Shown piece after piece: positions 8,075 to 15,954 of a stretch of 37,797 nt of DNA. Both the position numbers and the translations under genes were made by a program. Numbering within the stretch: the first letter of the stretch is position 1; the number at the start of each line of letters is the position of its first letter. Origin of the DNA: Desulfatiglandales bacterium (GTDB lineage Bacteria > Desulfobacterota > DSM-4660 > Desulfatiglandales > HGW-15); assembly GCA_030145585.1 (NCBI GenBank), contig JAQYVK010000307.1, positions 1 to 37,797 of the forward strand. Direction: 5' to 3'. The notes beneath the pieces were generated by a model. The model made no database searches. It was not told the origin of the DNA and saw nothing but the letters and a program-made list of their open reading frames with translations.

Positions 8075-8775
8075 TCATCCTCAAGGTTGAAGACATCACA
8101 GCGGGTTATACCGAAGTGGAAATCCTCCATGATGTCCACATCCAGGTCAAATCAGATGAAATCGTTTCTGTGATCGGCCCCAATGGTGCAGGGAAGTCCA
8201 CCCTGCTCAAGACTATATTTGGTGTCTTGAAACCGAAGAAGGGACACATCATCCTGAAAGATGAAGAGATCACGGGGCTTAACCCGGATAGAGTCGCAAG
8301 GCGGGGAATCAGTTATGTGCCCCAGGTGAACAATGTGTTTCCTTCTCTGGCCATTCAAGAAAACCTCGAAATGGGCGCATATATCCGGAAAGATGATTAC
8401 AGCCAGAGGCTCGAGGAGGTTTTTGACCTCTTTCCCATCCTCAAAGGGAGAAGGAAACAAAAAGCGGGCCAGCTATCCGGGGGACAGAGACAGATGGTCG
8501 CCATGGGAAGGGCCTTGATGCTGGATCCACAGGTCCTGCTGCTGGATGAGCCTTCTGCAGGTCTGGCACCCCTTATCGTTGCAGATATTTTTGAAAAAAT
8601 AAAAGAAATCAATGCCGATGGTGTTGCTATTGTCATAGTCGAACAAAATGCACGTGAGGCTCTGAAAATGGCGCACCATGGTTACGTCTTGGCCACGGGT
8701 AGGAATGTCCTCGATGACAGCGGAGAAGCCCTGCTCGCCAATGATGAAGTCGGTCGTCTCTATTTAGGGGGATAA
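8071..8775 (+). CDS. livF: Branched-chain amino acid ABC transporter, ATPase LivF
   Basis: The second ATPase of the Liv importer, 234 residues, the normal length. Walker A GPNGAGKST, the Q-loop in YVPQVNNVFPSL, signature LSGGQRQMVAMGRAL, Walker B VLLLDEPSAGLAP and the switch-region VIVEQNAREAL are all present. It overlaps livG by 4 bases (ATGA) and is followed two bases later by livH, so the operon is read as one transcript. LivF and LivG form the heterodimeric motor on the cytoplasmic face of the membrane. Confidence 0.95.
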   Translation: MIILKVEDITAGYTEVEILHDVHIQVKSDEIVSVIGPNGAGKSTLLKTIFGVLKPKKGHIILKDEEITGLNPDRVARRGISYVPQVNNVFPSLAIQENLEMGAYIRKDDYSQRLEEVFDLFPILKGRRKQKAGQLSGGQRQMVAMGRALMLDPQVLLLDEPSAGLAPLIVADIFEKIKEINADGVAIVIVEQNAREALKMAHHGYVLATGRNVLDDSGEALLANDEVGRLYLGG

Positions 8776-8777
8776 GG

Positions 8778-9692
8778 GTGATAGAACTTATCGTCTATGG
8801 CTTGGTTCATGGGAGTATCATAGCACTGGGGGCCATTGGCCTCACCCTGGTCTTCGGCATCATCCGCTTTGCAAATTTCGCCCATGGCGATCTCATGTCG
8901 GCAGGGGCTTATATCGCCCTGTTCCTGGTCACCGGCCTCTTCTCATGGTTGGGGATCCCGGATAGTAATTTCGGGCCTCTTTCCTTCGGCTGGAGAATGC
9001 TCTTCGCTTTTCCCATTTCTATGCTATGTGTGGGTTTCGTGGCCATTCTGCTGGACCGCATCCTGTATCAAAGATTACGCAGGAAGGGAAGTGGGTCGGT
9101 CATGCTGGCCATATCTTCCCTGGGCGCGGCATTCATCATTCGAATGCTCCTGCTCATCTTCTGGGGTGCGGACTCCCTGTTTTACAAGCCGGGATTATTA
9201 CGGCACGCCCTCGAACTCCCATTGGGGATCAAAATAAGGCCGGATCAAATTTTGATCGTCATCGTCGTCCTGTTACTCATCACCTTACTTCATCTCTTTT
9301 TACAAAATACCAAGTTGGGAAAGGCCATGAGGTCCATGGCGGACAACATGGAGTTGGCTCGTATCTCCGGAATAGACACGGAGCGGATTATCATGTTGAC
9401 CTGGGGGATCGGCGGCGCCCTGGCTGCCGCCGCCGGTATGCTTTACGGCATCGATGTTCTGCTAAATCCATACATGGGCTGGAATTTCCTGATCCCCCTT
9501 TTCGCTGCTACAATTTTGGGGACGATTGGGAATGTGTACGGCGCGTTGGTAGGGGGGCTTGTCATAGGGGTGGTTCAACAGGTCTCTACGGCGTTTCTGC
9601 TACCGACCTATAAGCCTGCCGTGGCGTTCATCATCATGATATTGATCCTCTTGATTCGACCGAAGGGTATTTTTGGAGGGAGCAGCAAGTAA
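8778..9692 (+). CDS. livH: Branched-chain amino acid ABC transporter, permease LivH
   Basis: An integral membrane permease of 304 residues with about eight hydrophobic helices. The N-terminal pattern GSIIALGAIGLTLVFGIIRFANFAHGD is split here by family-typical residues and marks LivH. Near residue 200 the cytoplasmic coupling loop reads MRSMADNMELARISGID, where the ATPases dock. The start is GTG 8778 with TTAGGGGG just upstream. The stop codon TAA shares its last base with the ATG of livM. It pairs with LivM to form the channel for the LivK-delivered amino acid. Confidence 0.94.
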   Translation: MIELIVYGLVHGSIIALGAIGLTLVFGIIRFANFAHGDLMSAGAYIALFLVTGLFSWLGIPDSNFGPLSFGWRMLFAFPISMLCVGFVAILLDRILYQRLRRKGSGSVMLAISSLGAAFIIRMLLLIFWGADSLFYKPGLLRHALELPLGIKIRPDQILIVIVVLLLITLLHLFLQNTKLGKAMRSMADNMELARISGIDTERIIMLTWGIGGALAAAAGMLYGIDVLLNPYMGWNFLIPLFAATILGTIGNVYGALVGGLVIGVVQQVSTAFLLPTYKPAVAFIIMILILLIRPKGIFGGSSK

Positions 9693-10690
9693 TGGAAATT
9701 GGAGGCATCATAGCGTATCTTGTCTCGCTCGCTATTGCGGCAGGCATCTATGCCATCTTTTGTATGGGCCTGAATATTCAATGGGGATATACGGGTCTCT
9801 TCAATATCGGCATCGCAGGATTCTTCTGCATCGGTGCCTATACAACAGCCATGATCACCACCCCGGCTCCCACAGGCGTTTACGCAAAATATGTTCACCA
9901 ACTTTTCGGTTTTAACATGCCTTTCATCTTCGGATTGCTTGGCGCAGCCGTTATTTGCGGCATTGTGGCTTTTTTGATCGGCATCCCAACCCTCAAGCTG
10001 GGGGAAGATTATTTGGCCATTGCCACGCTAGGCATTGCTGAAACGTTCCGGCTCGTTTTCAACAACGAAAAATGGTTAGCCAACGGGGCGAGAGGGTTGA
10101 CAGGCCTCCCGCAGCCTCTCCAGAAACTTCTCGAGGACTGGTTTGATCTTGCTCCCAGGTACTACAATTATATCTATCTTATTATTGTCATTATCATCAT
10201 GGTTCTGATCTACATGCTGATCGAACGGGCGATACGATCCCCATGGGGGAGGGTGCTGAGGGCCGTCAGGGAGGATGAGGTTTCCGCCGCTATGAGTGGT
10301 AAGGATATCTTCAGATTCAAGATGCAATCCCTGGTTTTCGGTGCCATGGTGATGGGAGTGGGCGGTGCCCTGTTTGCCCACTACACAAAGGCCATTTCCC
10401 CTGGTATGTTTACACCCTTGTATGGGACCTTCATCATCTGGGTGATGCTGATAGCCGGAGGAAGCGGCAACAACAAAGGAGCTATCCTGGGGGCCTATGT
10501 GATTTGGACTGTCTGGATAGGCACCCAGCTTCTGACGAACCTGCTCCCTTATACGCTCAAGGCGAGGGGCCCCTACATCCGATTTCTTGTGATCGGCGTC
10601 CTGTTGGAGGTCATATTGATATGGAGACCTCAGGGACTTTTGGGTGAAGAAAAAAAGGTATCCACGATGCGGGATAAGGATTCAACTTGA
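9692..10690 (+). CDS. livM: Branched-chain amino acid ABC transporter, permease LivM
   Basis: The partner permease of LivH, 332 residues with about nine hydrophobic helices. The family pattern GLNIQWGYTGLFNIGIAGFF, the segment LKLGEDYLAIATLGIAE, and the docking loop GRVLRAVREDEVSAAMSGKD are visible. It begins on the last base of the livH stop (TAATG) and is the last gene of the operon. A 16-bp-stem hairpin and a strong bidirectional terminator follow within 110 bases. The binding protein gene livK lies on the other strand beyond the terminator, an unusual order compared with livK-first operons. Confidence 0.94.
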   Translation: MEIGGIIAYLVSLAIAAGIYAIFCMGLNIQWGYTGLFNIGIAGFFCIGAYTTAMITTPAPTGVYAKYVHQLFGFNMPFIFGLLGAAVICGIVAFLIGIPTLKLGEDYLAIATLGIAETFRLVFNNEKWLANGARGLTGLPQPLQKLLEDWFDLAPRYYNYIYLIIVIIIMVLIYMLIERAIRSPWGRVLRAVREDEVSAAMSGKDIFRFKMQSLVFGAMVMGVGGALFAHYTKAISPGMFTPLYGTFIIWVMLIAGGSGNNKGAILGAYVIWTVWIGTQLLTNLLPYTLKARGPYIRFLVIGVLLEVILIWRPQGLLGEEKKVSTMRDKDST

Positions 10691-10727
10691 TTCTGAGATA
10701 AATGAAAGCGGCCTTCCTGCGAAAGCG

Positions 10728-10762
10728 GCTGTTCCGCTGAAAGAAACTTTCAGCGAAACAGC
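10728..10762. repeat. 16-3-16 hairpin repeat, copy 1
   Basis: GCTGTTCCGCTGAAAG, loop AAA, then CTTTCAGCGAAACAGC: a 16-bp stem with a single mismatch. The core GCTGAAAG...CTTTC and the outer GCTGTYC arms recur at 21021, 25122 and 25954. This copy is in the reverse orientation, because the shared flank (a second CAGCCGCT palindrome) lies to its left. Confidence 0.85.
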
Positions 10763-10768
10763 TTAGAA

Positions 10769-10800
10769 GAAACCCCGACCATTGGTCGGGGTTTCTTCAT
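10769..10800. terminator. Bidirectional terminator between livM and livK
   Basis: AAACCCCGACC (10770-10780), loop ATT, GGTCGGGGTTT (10784-10794): a perfect 11-bp GC-rich stem flanked by A-rich and T-rich sides. It can end transcription from livM (+) and from livK (-). Confidence 0.85.
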
Positions 10801-10838
10801 TTGAGGCGGGTCGTTATTTTTTAATTAGGTATATGGAC

Positions 10839-10904
10839 TTCTGTATTCCCTGGCCGCCATAGCTTGCCCGCCAGAGGCGGTTAAGCGACGGTGGCTGACT
10901 CCTG
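10839..10904 (+). repeat. 66-bp palindromic repeat, copy 1
   Basis: It runs from TTCTGTATTCC through GGCCGCCATAG to CGACGGTGGCTGACTCCTG. By hand alignment it matches 27449-27514 on the opposite strand at about 53 of 66 positions without gaps. Nested inverted repeats are present: GCCGCC with GGTGGC, and CCGCC-aga-GGCGG at 10868-10880. It ends 12 bases after the livK stop codon. Confidence 0.75.
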
Positions 10905-10916
10905 ACTCCTGAAGTA

Positions 10917-12131
10917 TTACGGTGTTTCCATTCTAAGGGTTACGATCTCTCCTCCTCTATATTCCCAGACCTCAATGGGCGTGATGACATCTCCATATAT
11001 GTCGAAATCAACGGATCCGGCCGCACCCTCGTAATTAATGGCCTTCCCCTGCTTCAAAAGCTTAAAGGCCTTTTTAAATTCGCCGGGAAAGACGACTTCC
11101 CCGGGAGGATTGGCCACAACCCTCAGTTCATTTCTGATATTCTTTGACGTTAGTTTTTTGCCCTTCACATGGGCCGCATAGGCCGCAAGGCCGATGATGG
11201 CCGTGGCATCATAGGCATTGGTGATGTATGGCAAATTGGGCAATCGACCGAATTCGGCTTGATAGTACTTATTGAACAATTTCGCCGGCTCACCGCCTGC
11301 CGTACTCGGGGCGGTTCCCTTTTGACCTTCAACATTTTCCGCGCCGAGGGCCTTGATGATATCCACGGATTTGGTTCCGTCACAGAACAAAAACTTCTTA
11401 TATTTGAAAAACTCAATGGCCTCTTTCAGATAGACTTTTGCGTGATCCGGATAACTGAAGGCTGCCAGTCGATCGGGATTTCCTTTCAAGGCTTTCCTGA
11501 GTTCAGCAGTGTAGGATTCAGGGGCTTTTTCATCATGGGGAACCATGGCAAGCACCTTGCCCTTCCATTTTTTTTCAAAAGTCTCTGTGAATACTTCTGC
11601 AAGTCCCTGTCCATAAGCATTATTCACGTAAATAACGGAAATTGTTTTGTTATAGCTTGCGGCCAGTTTGGCGGTCACTCTCCCCTGCAGATCGTCTGAG
11701 GGGGTCGTGCGAAATAAATAGTCCTGGCCTTGATCAGCCGGCAACACGGTCATCAATGGGTTGGTGGATGCGGGCGAGATCATGATCACTCGGTTCGGAA
11801 TGGTCACGGATTCTGCCACGGCCAAGGTAACGCCGCTTGAAAGGGCACCGATGATCGCCACCACTCTATCCACTTCAACCAACTTTTTGGCCGCATTCGT
11901 TCCCGGAATGGCGGCCGTCTCGCTATCCTCATGAATGAGCTTCATGGTAAGACCGGCATCTGCCAACTGTTTTGCAGCCAGCACGGCGCCATTTTTGATG
12001 TTCGGGCCGTATTCCTTCAAAGGCCCGGTGTGGGCCATCAGGGTTCCTACCTTTATTTCCTGGGCGATAGCCCCGGAAGCAAATGCCAACAAAAAGGTCA
12101 ATACGCTTGCAAGTAGAATAGCTCTTTTCAT
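10917..12131 (-). CDS. livK: Branched-chain amino acid ABC transporter, periplasmic binding protein LivK
   Basis: A 404-residue periplasmic solute-binding protein that captures the substrate and hands it to LivH-LivM. Residues 1-23 are a signal peptide (MKRAILLASVLTFLLAF, cleavage after AIA). The mature protein starts EIKVGTLMAHTGPLKEYG, the type I periplasmic-binding fold of the Peripla_BP_6 family; IIGALSSGVTLAVAE and ISPASTNPLMT are the usual ligand-pocket segments, with YVNNAYGQGLAEVF at the hinge. The start ATG 12131 has GGGAGG five bases upstream; an upstream alternative frame start at 12161 lacks one and would spoil the signal peptide. It is convergent with livGFHM and must have its own promoter. 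Confidence 0.94.
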   Translation of the reverse strand: MKRAILLASVLTFLLAFASGAIAQEIKVGTLMAHTGPLKEYGPNIKNGAVLAAKQLADAGLTMKLIHEDSETAAIPGTNAAKKLVEVDRVVAIIGALSSGVTLAVAESVTIPNRVIMISPASTNPLMTVLPADQGQDYLFRTTPSDDLQGRVTAKLAASYNKTISVIYVNNAYGQGLAEVFTETFEKKWKGKVLAMVPHDEKAPESYTAELRKALKGNPDRLAAFSYPDHAKVYLKEAIEFFKYKKFLFCDGTKSVDIIKALGAENVEGQKGTAPSTAGGEPAKLFNKYYQAEFGRLPNLPYITNAYDATAIIGLAAYAAHVKGKKLTSKNIRNELRVVANPPGEVVFPGEFKKAFKLLKQGKAINYEGAAGSVDFDIYGDVITPIEVWEYRGGEIVTLRMETP

Positions 12132-12178
12132 GATTACCTCCCTTTTATAAGTTATAGCCATGTGATGATCATCTTCAT

Positions 12179-12195
12179 CGAGCGAAAAACGCTCG
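12179..12195. promoter_or_regulatory. Hairpin in the livK 5' region
   Basis: CGAGCG-aaaaa-CGCTCG, a perfect 6-bp stem with a 5-base loop, lies 48 bases upstream of the livK start. If transcribed it sits in the leader and could affect initiation or message stability. Confidence 0.4.
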
Positions 12196-12328
12196 TTTGT
12201 CCGCTGCGGGTTTCAGGTCGCCTGTTATTTAAAGACAGAATTTTATATATGTACCGAGGTGAAATGTATATTAGAAAGATTGAATTATTTTGAATTAAAT
12301 CTGACAAGAAACCAAATAAGACATAACC

Positions 12329-12346
12329 ATTGAGTTATGACTCAAT
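12329..12346. promoter_or_regulatory. Perfect 7-4-7 palindrome upstream of livK
   Basis: ATTGAGT-tatg-ACTCAAT is a perfect inverted repeat about 200 bases before the livK start. A possible promoter lies just downstream on the minus strand (TTGTCA with weak -10 sequences near 12285). An operator for a dimeric regulator is plausible but unproven. Confidence 0.4.
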
Positions 12347-12406
12347 AAGGGTATCACTAGAAAGGATATAGTGCGAAAAAAACCTCATGTCAAGGAAAGA
12401 AAAGAG

Positions 12407-12591
12407 TCCCTGATCATCATCAAGGCATCATATAAAAGAACGGTTTAGGGTTTAAGGTATGCGGTTTAGGGTCTTAAAGCTTCTAATCCACAATTACGTG
12501 AACCTTATAAGTTCAGAGTTATGCTTTTCCCCTTATACCTTATACCCTTTACCTTACGCCTTTTTATACAATACCTTGCTAATGATCAGGG
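12407..12591. repeat. CCTGATCA-ended palindromic element A (185 bp)
   Basis: The ends are near-perfect inverted repeats: TCCCTGATCATCATCAAGG on the left pairs with CCTTGCTAATGATCAGGGA on the right, continuing through TATAAAA. The left interior has GGTTTAGGG/TTTAAGG units and the right interior CCTTATACC units. Its right half and about 60 bases beyond match element B (15703-15876) closely. It contains no gene and fills the livK/dehydrogenase gap. Confidence 0.85.
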
Positions 12592-12703
12592 ATATTCCAT
12601 AAGCGGCCCATTTCATTTCTGAAAACTAAATTAGGTGGTGGACCTAGGAGAGTTGCCCAGGTATAGGAAAGGTTGGATGCATTTTGATGGGTGGGAGATG
12701 AAA

Positions 12704-14338
12704 TCAGGCCGATTTTCGGACTTTGTCCTTAATCCTGTTAATGTGACCCCGGCCCAACCCTTTGACCTCACATCCCAGTTCAAAATATCTCTCAATTTTC
12801 TCATCATCCAGAATGCCGAAACAATCTATAACTGCCAAAGGGCCGCCCGCCATCTCTACCACTTGATCAGGATCCAACTCCAAATAGTTCTTGTGGCGAA
12901 CAGCCAAAACAACCGCCTCAGAGCCGTTTAGGGCCTCGGCCAAGTCCGGGATCATCCTGAAATCTTCCAGCTGCTCCTGATTGCGGAAAAATTGAGACCA
13001 GCTCGTCCCGGCGGCAGGATAGGACTCCTGTTTTTCTATCTCCCACCAGTGCTGGACATATGGATCATGGGCTTTAATTTCCGCCCCCATTTCAGTCAAT
13101 TTTCTGACGATGATTTCAGACCCACTGTACCGTGTATCTGAGACACCCTCCCGGTATGAGACACCCAAAAGGGTTATCTGTGAAGCGGCCACAATTCGAC
13201 CCATGTTTCTCAAGGCGTCTCGGACAAGCTGGGCTGCATGCAAGGCCCTGGTATCATTGATATTGATCGCTTCCGGTGTGATCTTGAAAATATCATTTTC
13301 AAACCCCAGCAGGTGCTTGTAAGCCCAGAGTCCCAGGCCGCCGTCCTTTGGCAGACAATAGCCTCCGATGCCGGGACCCGGAAAGATGATATTGTTATGT
13401 GTCGGGCGGACCTTGATGGCATCGATCACCTTGAGAAGGTCCACACCGTTGGTTTCGGAAAAGAGGCTCCATTCATTGAGAAAGGCGAGAATGGTGGCCC
13501 GGTAACTGTTCTCCACGATCTTACAGGTTTCACTTTCAATGGGTCTATCAAGGACCGTCATTGGGAATTTTTCCACATTGACGATCTCCGATAGGAATTG
13601 GGTGACTTTTTCCCGGCTTTCCCGATTGACCCCGCTACAGACACGCCAAAAATCTCTGACGGACCTGACATAATCCTTGCCCGGCATCACCCTTTCAAAG
13701 CTGTGAGACAACATGGGTTCATCCTTGAGGCCCCTTTTTGCGAACGCCTTTTTAATCAGGGGATAAGCCACATATTCGGTCGTTCCGGGGGGCACGGTCG
13801 TCTCAATCAATACCAGACATTGGGGATCGATCCGCTCCCCAATGACCTTGAAACTCTGCTCCAGGGCGCTGATGTCCGCATGTCCGCTCCGAAGATTTCC
13901 CAGTTCCTGCTTGAGAAAGTCGCACTGGACATCTACCACGAGCACGTCGGCAAGCTTCAGTGCGTCATAAGTGAACGTGGCTGTGAGGGTCTTTTTTTGG
14001 TTCACACAGCGGTCGATCATGGGAGCCACTTCCGGGTCTTCCGAACTAACGGGGGATAATCCCCTGTTAAAAAGAGGGATTTTCCAGAAGCTCCGAGGAC
14101 TTGGCCTCTGCATGCCGATGACGAATTTATTCGGTTTGCCCGTCTTTCTGTCGACCGTGTCCGCCACCACAGCGGCCATGACGGCGCCAACAAATCCGAG
14201 GCCCATGACCACGACAATCTCACGGCCTTTTTCCCTTTGAGCGTCGGCCAGCTTTTTTAAGCGCTCATATTCCTGAGTGTATTCATCCTCACCGGGAAGC
14301 TCGAATTTTTCACCATCGGGACTTACAGAATATTCCAT
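12704..14338 (-). CDS. Nucleotide-sugar (UDP-glucose/ManNAc type) dehydrogenase
   Basis: A cytoplasmic NAD-dependent enzyme that oxidises a UDP- or GDP-sugar at C6 to the uronic acid for surface polysaccharides. At 544 residues it is about 100 longer than typical members. The Rossmann motif VVMGLGFVGAVMAAVVAD lies at about 41-60, preceded by a charged 40-residue extension. LIETTVPPGTTE (about 175) and the catalytic cysteine C328 in GPGIGGYCLPKDGG are present, followed by the C-terminal UDP-binding domain with LGVSYREGVSDTRYS. The sugar substrate cannot be told; GGYCLPKD fits the UDP-ManNAc branch as well as UDP-glucose. ATG 14338 has AAGGGG six bases upstream. No other polysaccharide gene is near. 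Confidence 0.85.
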   Translation of the reverse strand: MEYSVSPDGEKFELPGEDEYTQEYERLKKLADAQREKGREIVVVMGLGFVGAVMAAVVADTVDRKTGKPNKFVIGMQRPSPRSFWKIPLFNRGLSPVSSEDPEVAPMIDRCVNQKKTLTATFTYDALKLADVLVVDVQCDFLKQELGNLRSGHADISALEQSFKVIGERIDPQCLVLIETTVPPGTTEYVAYPLIKKAFAKRGLKDEPMLSHSFERVMPGKDYVRSVRDFWRVCSGVNRESREKVTQFLSEIVNVEKFPMTVLDRPIESETCKIVENSYRATILAFLNEWSLFSETNGVDLLKVIDAIKVRPTHNNIIFPGPGIGGYCLPKDGGLGLWAYKHLLGFENDIFKITPEAININDTRALHAAQLVRDALRNMGRIVAASQITLLGVSYREGVSDTRYSGSEIIVRKLTEMGAEIKAHDPYVQHWWEIEKQESYPAAGTSWSQFFRNQEQLEDFRMIPDLAEALNGSEAVVLAVRHKNYLELDPDQVVEMAGGPLAVIDCFGILDDEKIERYFELGCEVKGLGRGHINRIKDKVRKSA

Positions 14339-14605
14339 TATATCCCCTTTTTATGAAGTTTGAATTCCCTGCACCAAACTGTAGCTTGAAAATTGGTGCG
14401 GGGGGTTCATTTAGGATTTTTTTATGAATAATGCAAATTACGGGCCGGTCCACCCATAAGAAGAGGAAAGGCCGTCCACAATTTTGGCAATACTCTACCA
14501 CCCGACACCCAGCCGTTTATTGAAAATTCCCAAAAATGTCAAGGAATTCCTCCCCCATTTCCTTGCCGTTAGGACCGTATAGGGTCGAGGTTATTGATGC
14601 ATTTA

Positions 14606-15589
14606 TCAAACAAAGGTTTTGGCGGCTCTCTTTATGAGATCGAGCAGGTCAAATATCCGGGCAACATATTGATCTCGTATGTGAAATTTTGAGTCGCCTT
14701 TCCCTCTTAATTCCCTATCGACACTGTTAATAAATTTGAATAGTCTCCTCTGATGGATCCCAAGTTTGTGCTGAATAGGATCGGTAATGATCCCTGAGAA
14801 GGAAGTCAGTATCGCAAGCGCTGCCATGAGGGATCCTGTTGATGCGATGACAAGACCCATCGATGCGGAGGCTGGGAAAAGACTATAGTAAAGACCACCC
14901 AGAGTCGGCCCAAACATAAAATTGGATATGGCTGCCTGTTGGGCGATCGCTGAGGCAACGGCTCCGCCAGTGGTCAGCACACCGGGGGTCAGTTTACTAA
15001 ACATCGTGGCCCCAGCGGAGATGGTAATAATATTGCCTGCCAAATCGGCCGCGGCGGTTCTGCTCTTGGAGTATTCGATTAAATTTTCCTCCAGGGCGGC
15101 GCGAAATTTTGGGTTTTTTGATTTCAAATAAATCTTGAAAAGATCGCCACTGAAAAGGGATGATATTTCAGGCTGGTTGAGTATCTCCGCAAACAGGGCG
15201 TCTTTAAACGATTTGCGATCGCCCTGGGCGTAGGGCAATTCAAGGAGTTCCGTAAATATGACCCAGTTTATTTCCTGTTGAACTTTGGTTTCAAATCCAA
15301 CAGGTAATCTTTCCAGATGACCAGGAATTTTAATAAAACCCATTTTTTTGAGTAGAGAAGAAGAAGCTTTTGCTCCAATGAATGGCAGCGCCCACAGGAT
15401 ATTGACCGGGGCTTTATAAAGATCCGACCCAAATGCCCTTTTGTTGACTTTGAGTGAGCCCTTAAATGAGAAAAACTTTTTCGAGAATTTGGGCACTTTT
15501 TCTTTGCGAGAACGAATATAATTACTGATGGCCCTATCCACGGCGAGACCGGTTTTTTGATTTTTATCCTGTGGGTTCGTGTCGTCCAT
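14606..15589 (-). CDS. DUF6635-like protein of unknown function
   Basis: A 327-residue protein I can place only tentatively in DUF6635, from the pattern LAVDRAISNYIRSRKEKVPKF, FGSDLYKAPVNILWALP and the C-terminal RELRGKG..HIRDQYVARIFDLLDL. Residues 1-60 are basic; two or three hydrophobic, Gly/Ala-rich stretches (about 190-265, for example ASAIAQQAAISNF and ASTGSLMAALAILTSF) suggest membrane association. Function is unknown. ATG 15589 gives MDDTNPQDKNQ, with AAGAGA nine bases upstream; a TTG six codons earlier is less likely. A promoter lies at 15666-15694. It is divergent from the radical SAM gene. Confidence 0.72.
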   Translation of the reverse strand: MDDTNPQDKNQKTGLAVDRAISNYIRSRKEKVPKFSKKFFSFKGSLKVNKRAFGSDLYKAPVNILWALPFIGAKASSSLLKKMGFIKIPGHLERLPVGFETKVQQEINWVIFTELLELPYAQGDRKSFKDALFAEILNQPEISSLFSGDLFKIYLKSKNPKFRAALEENLIEYSKSRTAAADLAGNIITISAGATMFSKLTPGVLTTGGAVASAIAQQAAISNFMFGPTLGGLYYSLFPASASMGLVIASTGSLMAALAILTSFSGIITDPIQHKLGIHQRRLFKFINSVDRELRGKGDSKFHIRDQYVARIFDLLDLIKRAAKTFV

Positions 15590-15665
15590 TATCGAAGATC
15601 TCTTCAATTCGGGTCACAAAATCGGCCAAAATCTTGAAACATTGACACCAAAGACTCTCTTTTCT

Positions 15666-15694
15666 ATTATCTATTTCCACATTATTAAAGTAAA
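15666..15694 (-). promoter_or_regulatory. Candidate promoter of the DUF6635-like gene
   Basis: Read on the minus strand: TTTACT (15694-15689), a 17-base spacer, GATAAT (15671-15666), about 80 bases before the start codon. Four of six and five of six bases match the consensus. It lies just outside repeat element B. Confidence 0.5.
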
Positions 15695-15702
15695 CGAAAA
15701 GT

Positions 15703-15876
15703 TCCTGATCACCATAAATAAAGGACGGGTCAAAGGTCAAAGGTATAAGGTTCAAGGTTGAAAACTTCCTATCCAGCATTCCGTGAACCTTACAAGGTTA
15801 GAGCTATGCTTTTTCCCTCATGCCTTACACCATGTACCTTACACCTTTTTTTATAATACCTTGCTGGTGATCAGGA
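15703..15876. repeat. CCTGATCA-ended palindromic element B (174 bp)
   Basis: It starts TCCTGATCACCA and ends TGGTGATCAGGA, a perfect 12-bp inverted pair, with AAGGT-rich left and CCTTACACC-rich right interior. The right half aligns with element A over more than 100 bases. Homology runs on past the end (TAGAAGCGGC, then AGTGGTGGA), reaching the first in-frame ATG of the next gene. Confidence 0.85.
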
Positions 15877-15954
15877 TTACTCTAGAAGCGGCTAATTTCG
15901 GTTCTTATAACTATGTTAAGTGGTGGATTTGGGAAAGTAGGAATAGGGCGCAAA

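Noticed and set aside
12635-12931. A 98-codon plus-strand frame
   Set aside because: It is antisense to the C-terminus of the dehydrogenase and has no family-like sequence.
14310-14501. A 63-codon minus-strand frame beginning MVEYCQNCGRPF
   Set aside because: The cysteine pair looks zinc-like, but it overlaps the start of the dehydrogenase, has no ribosome site and the rest is not protein-like.
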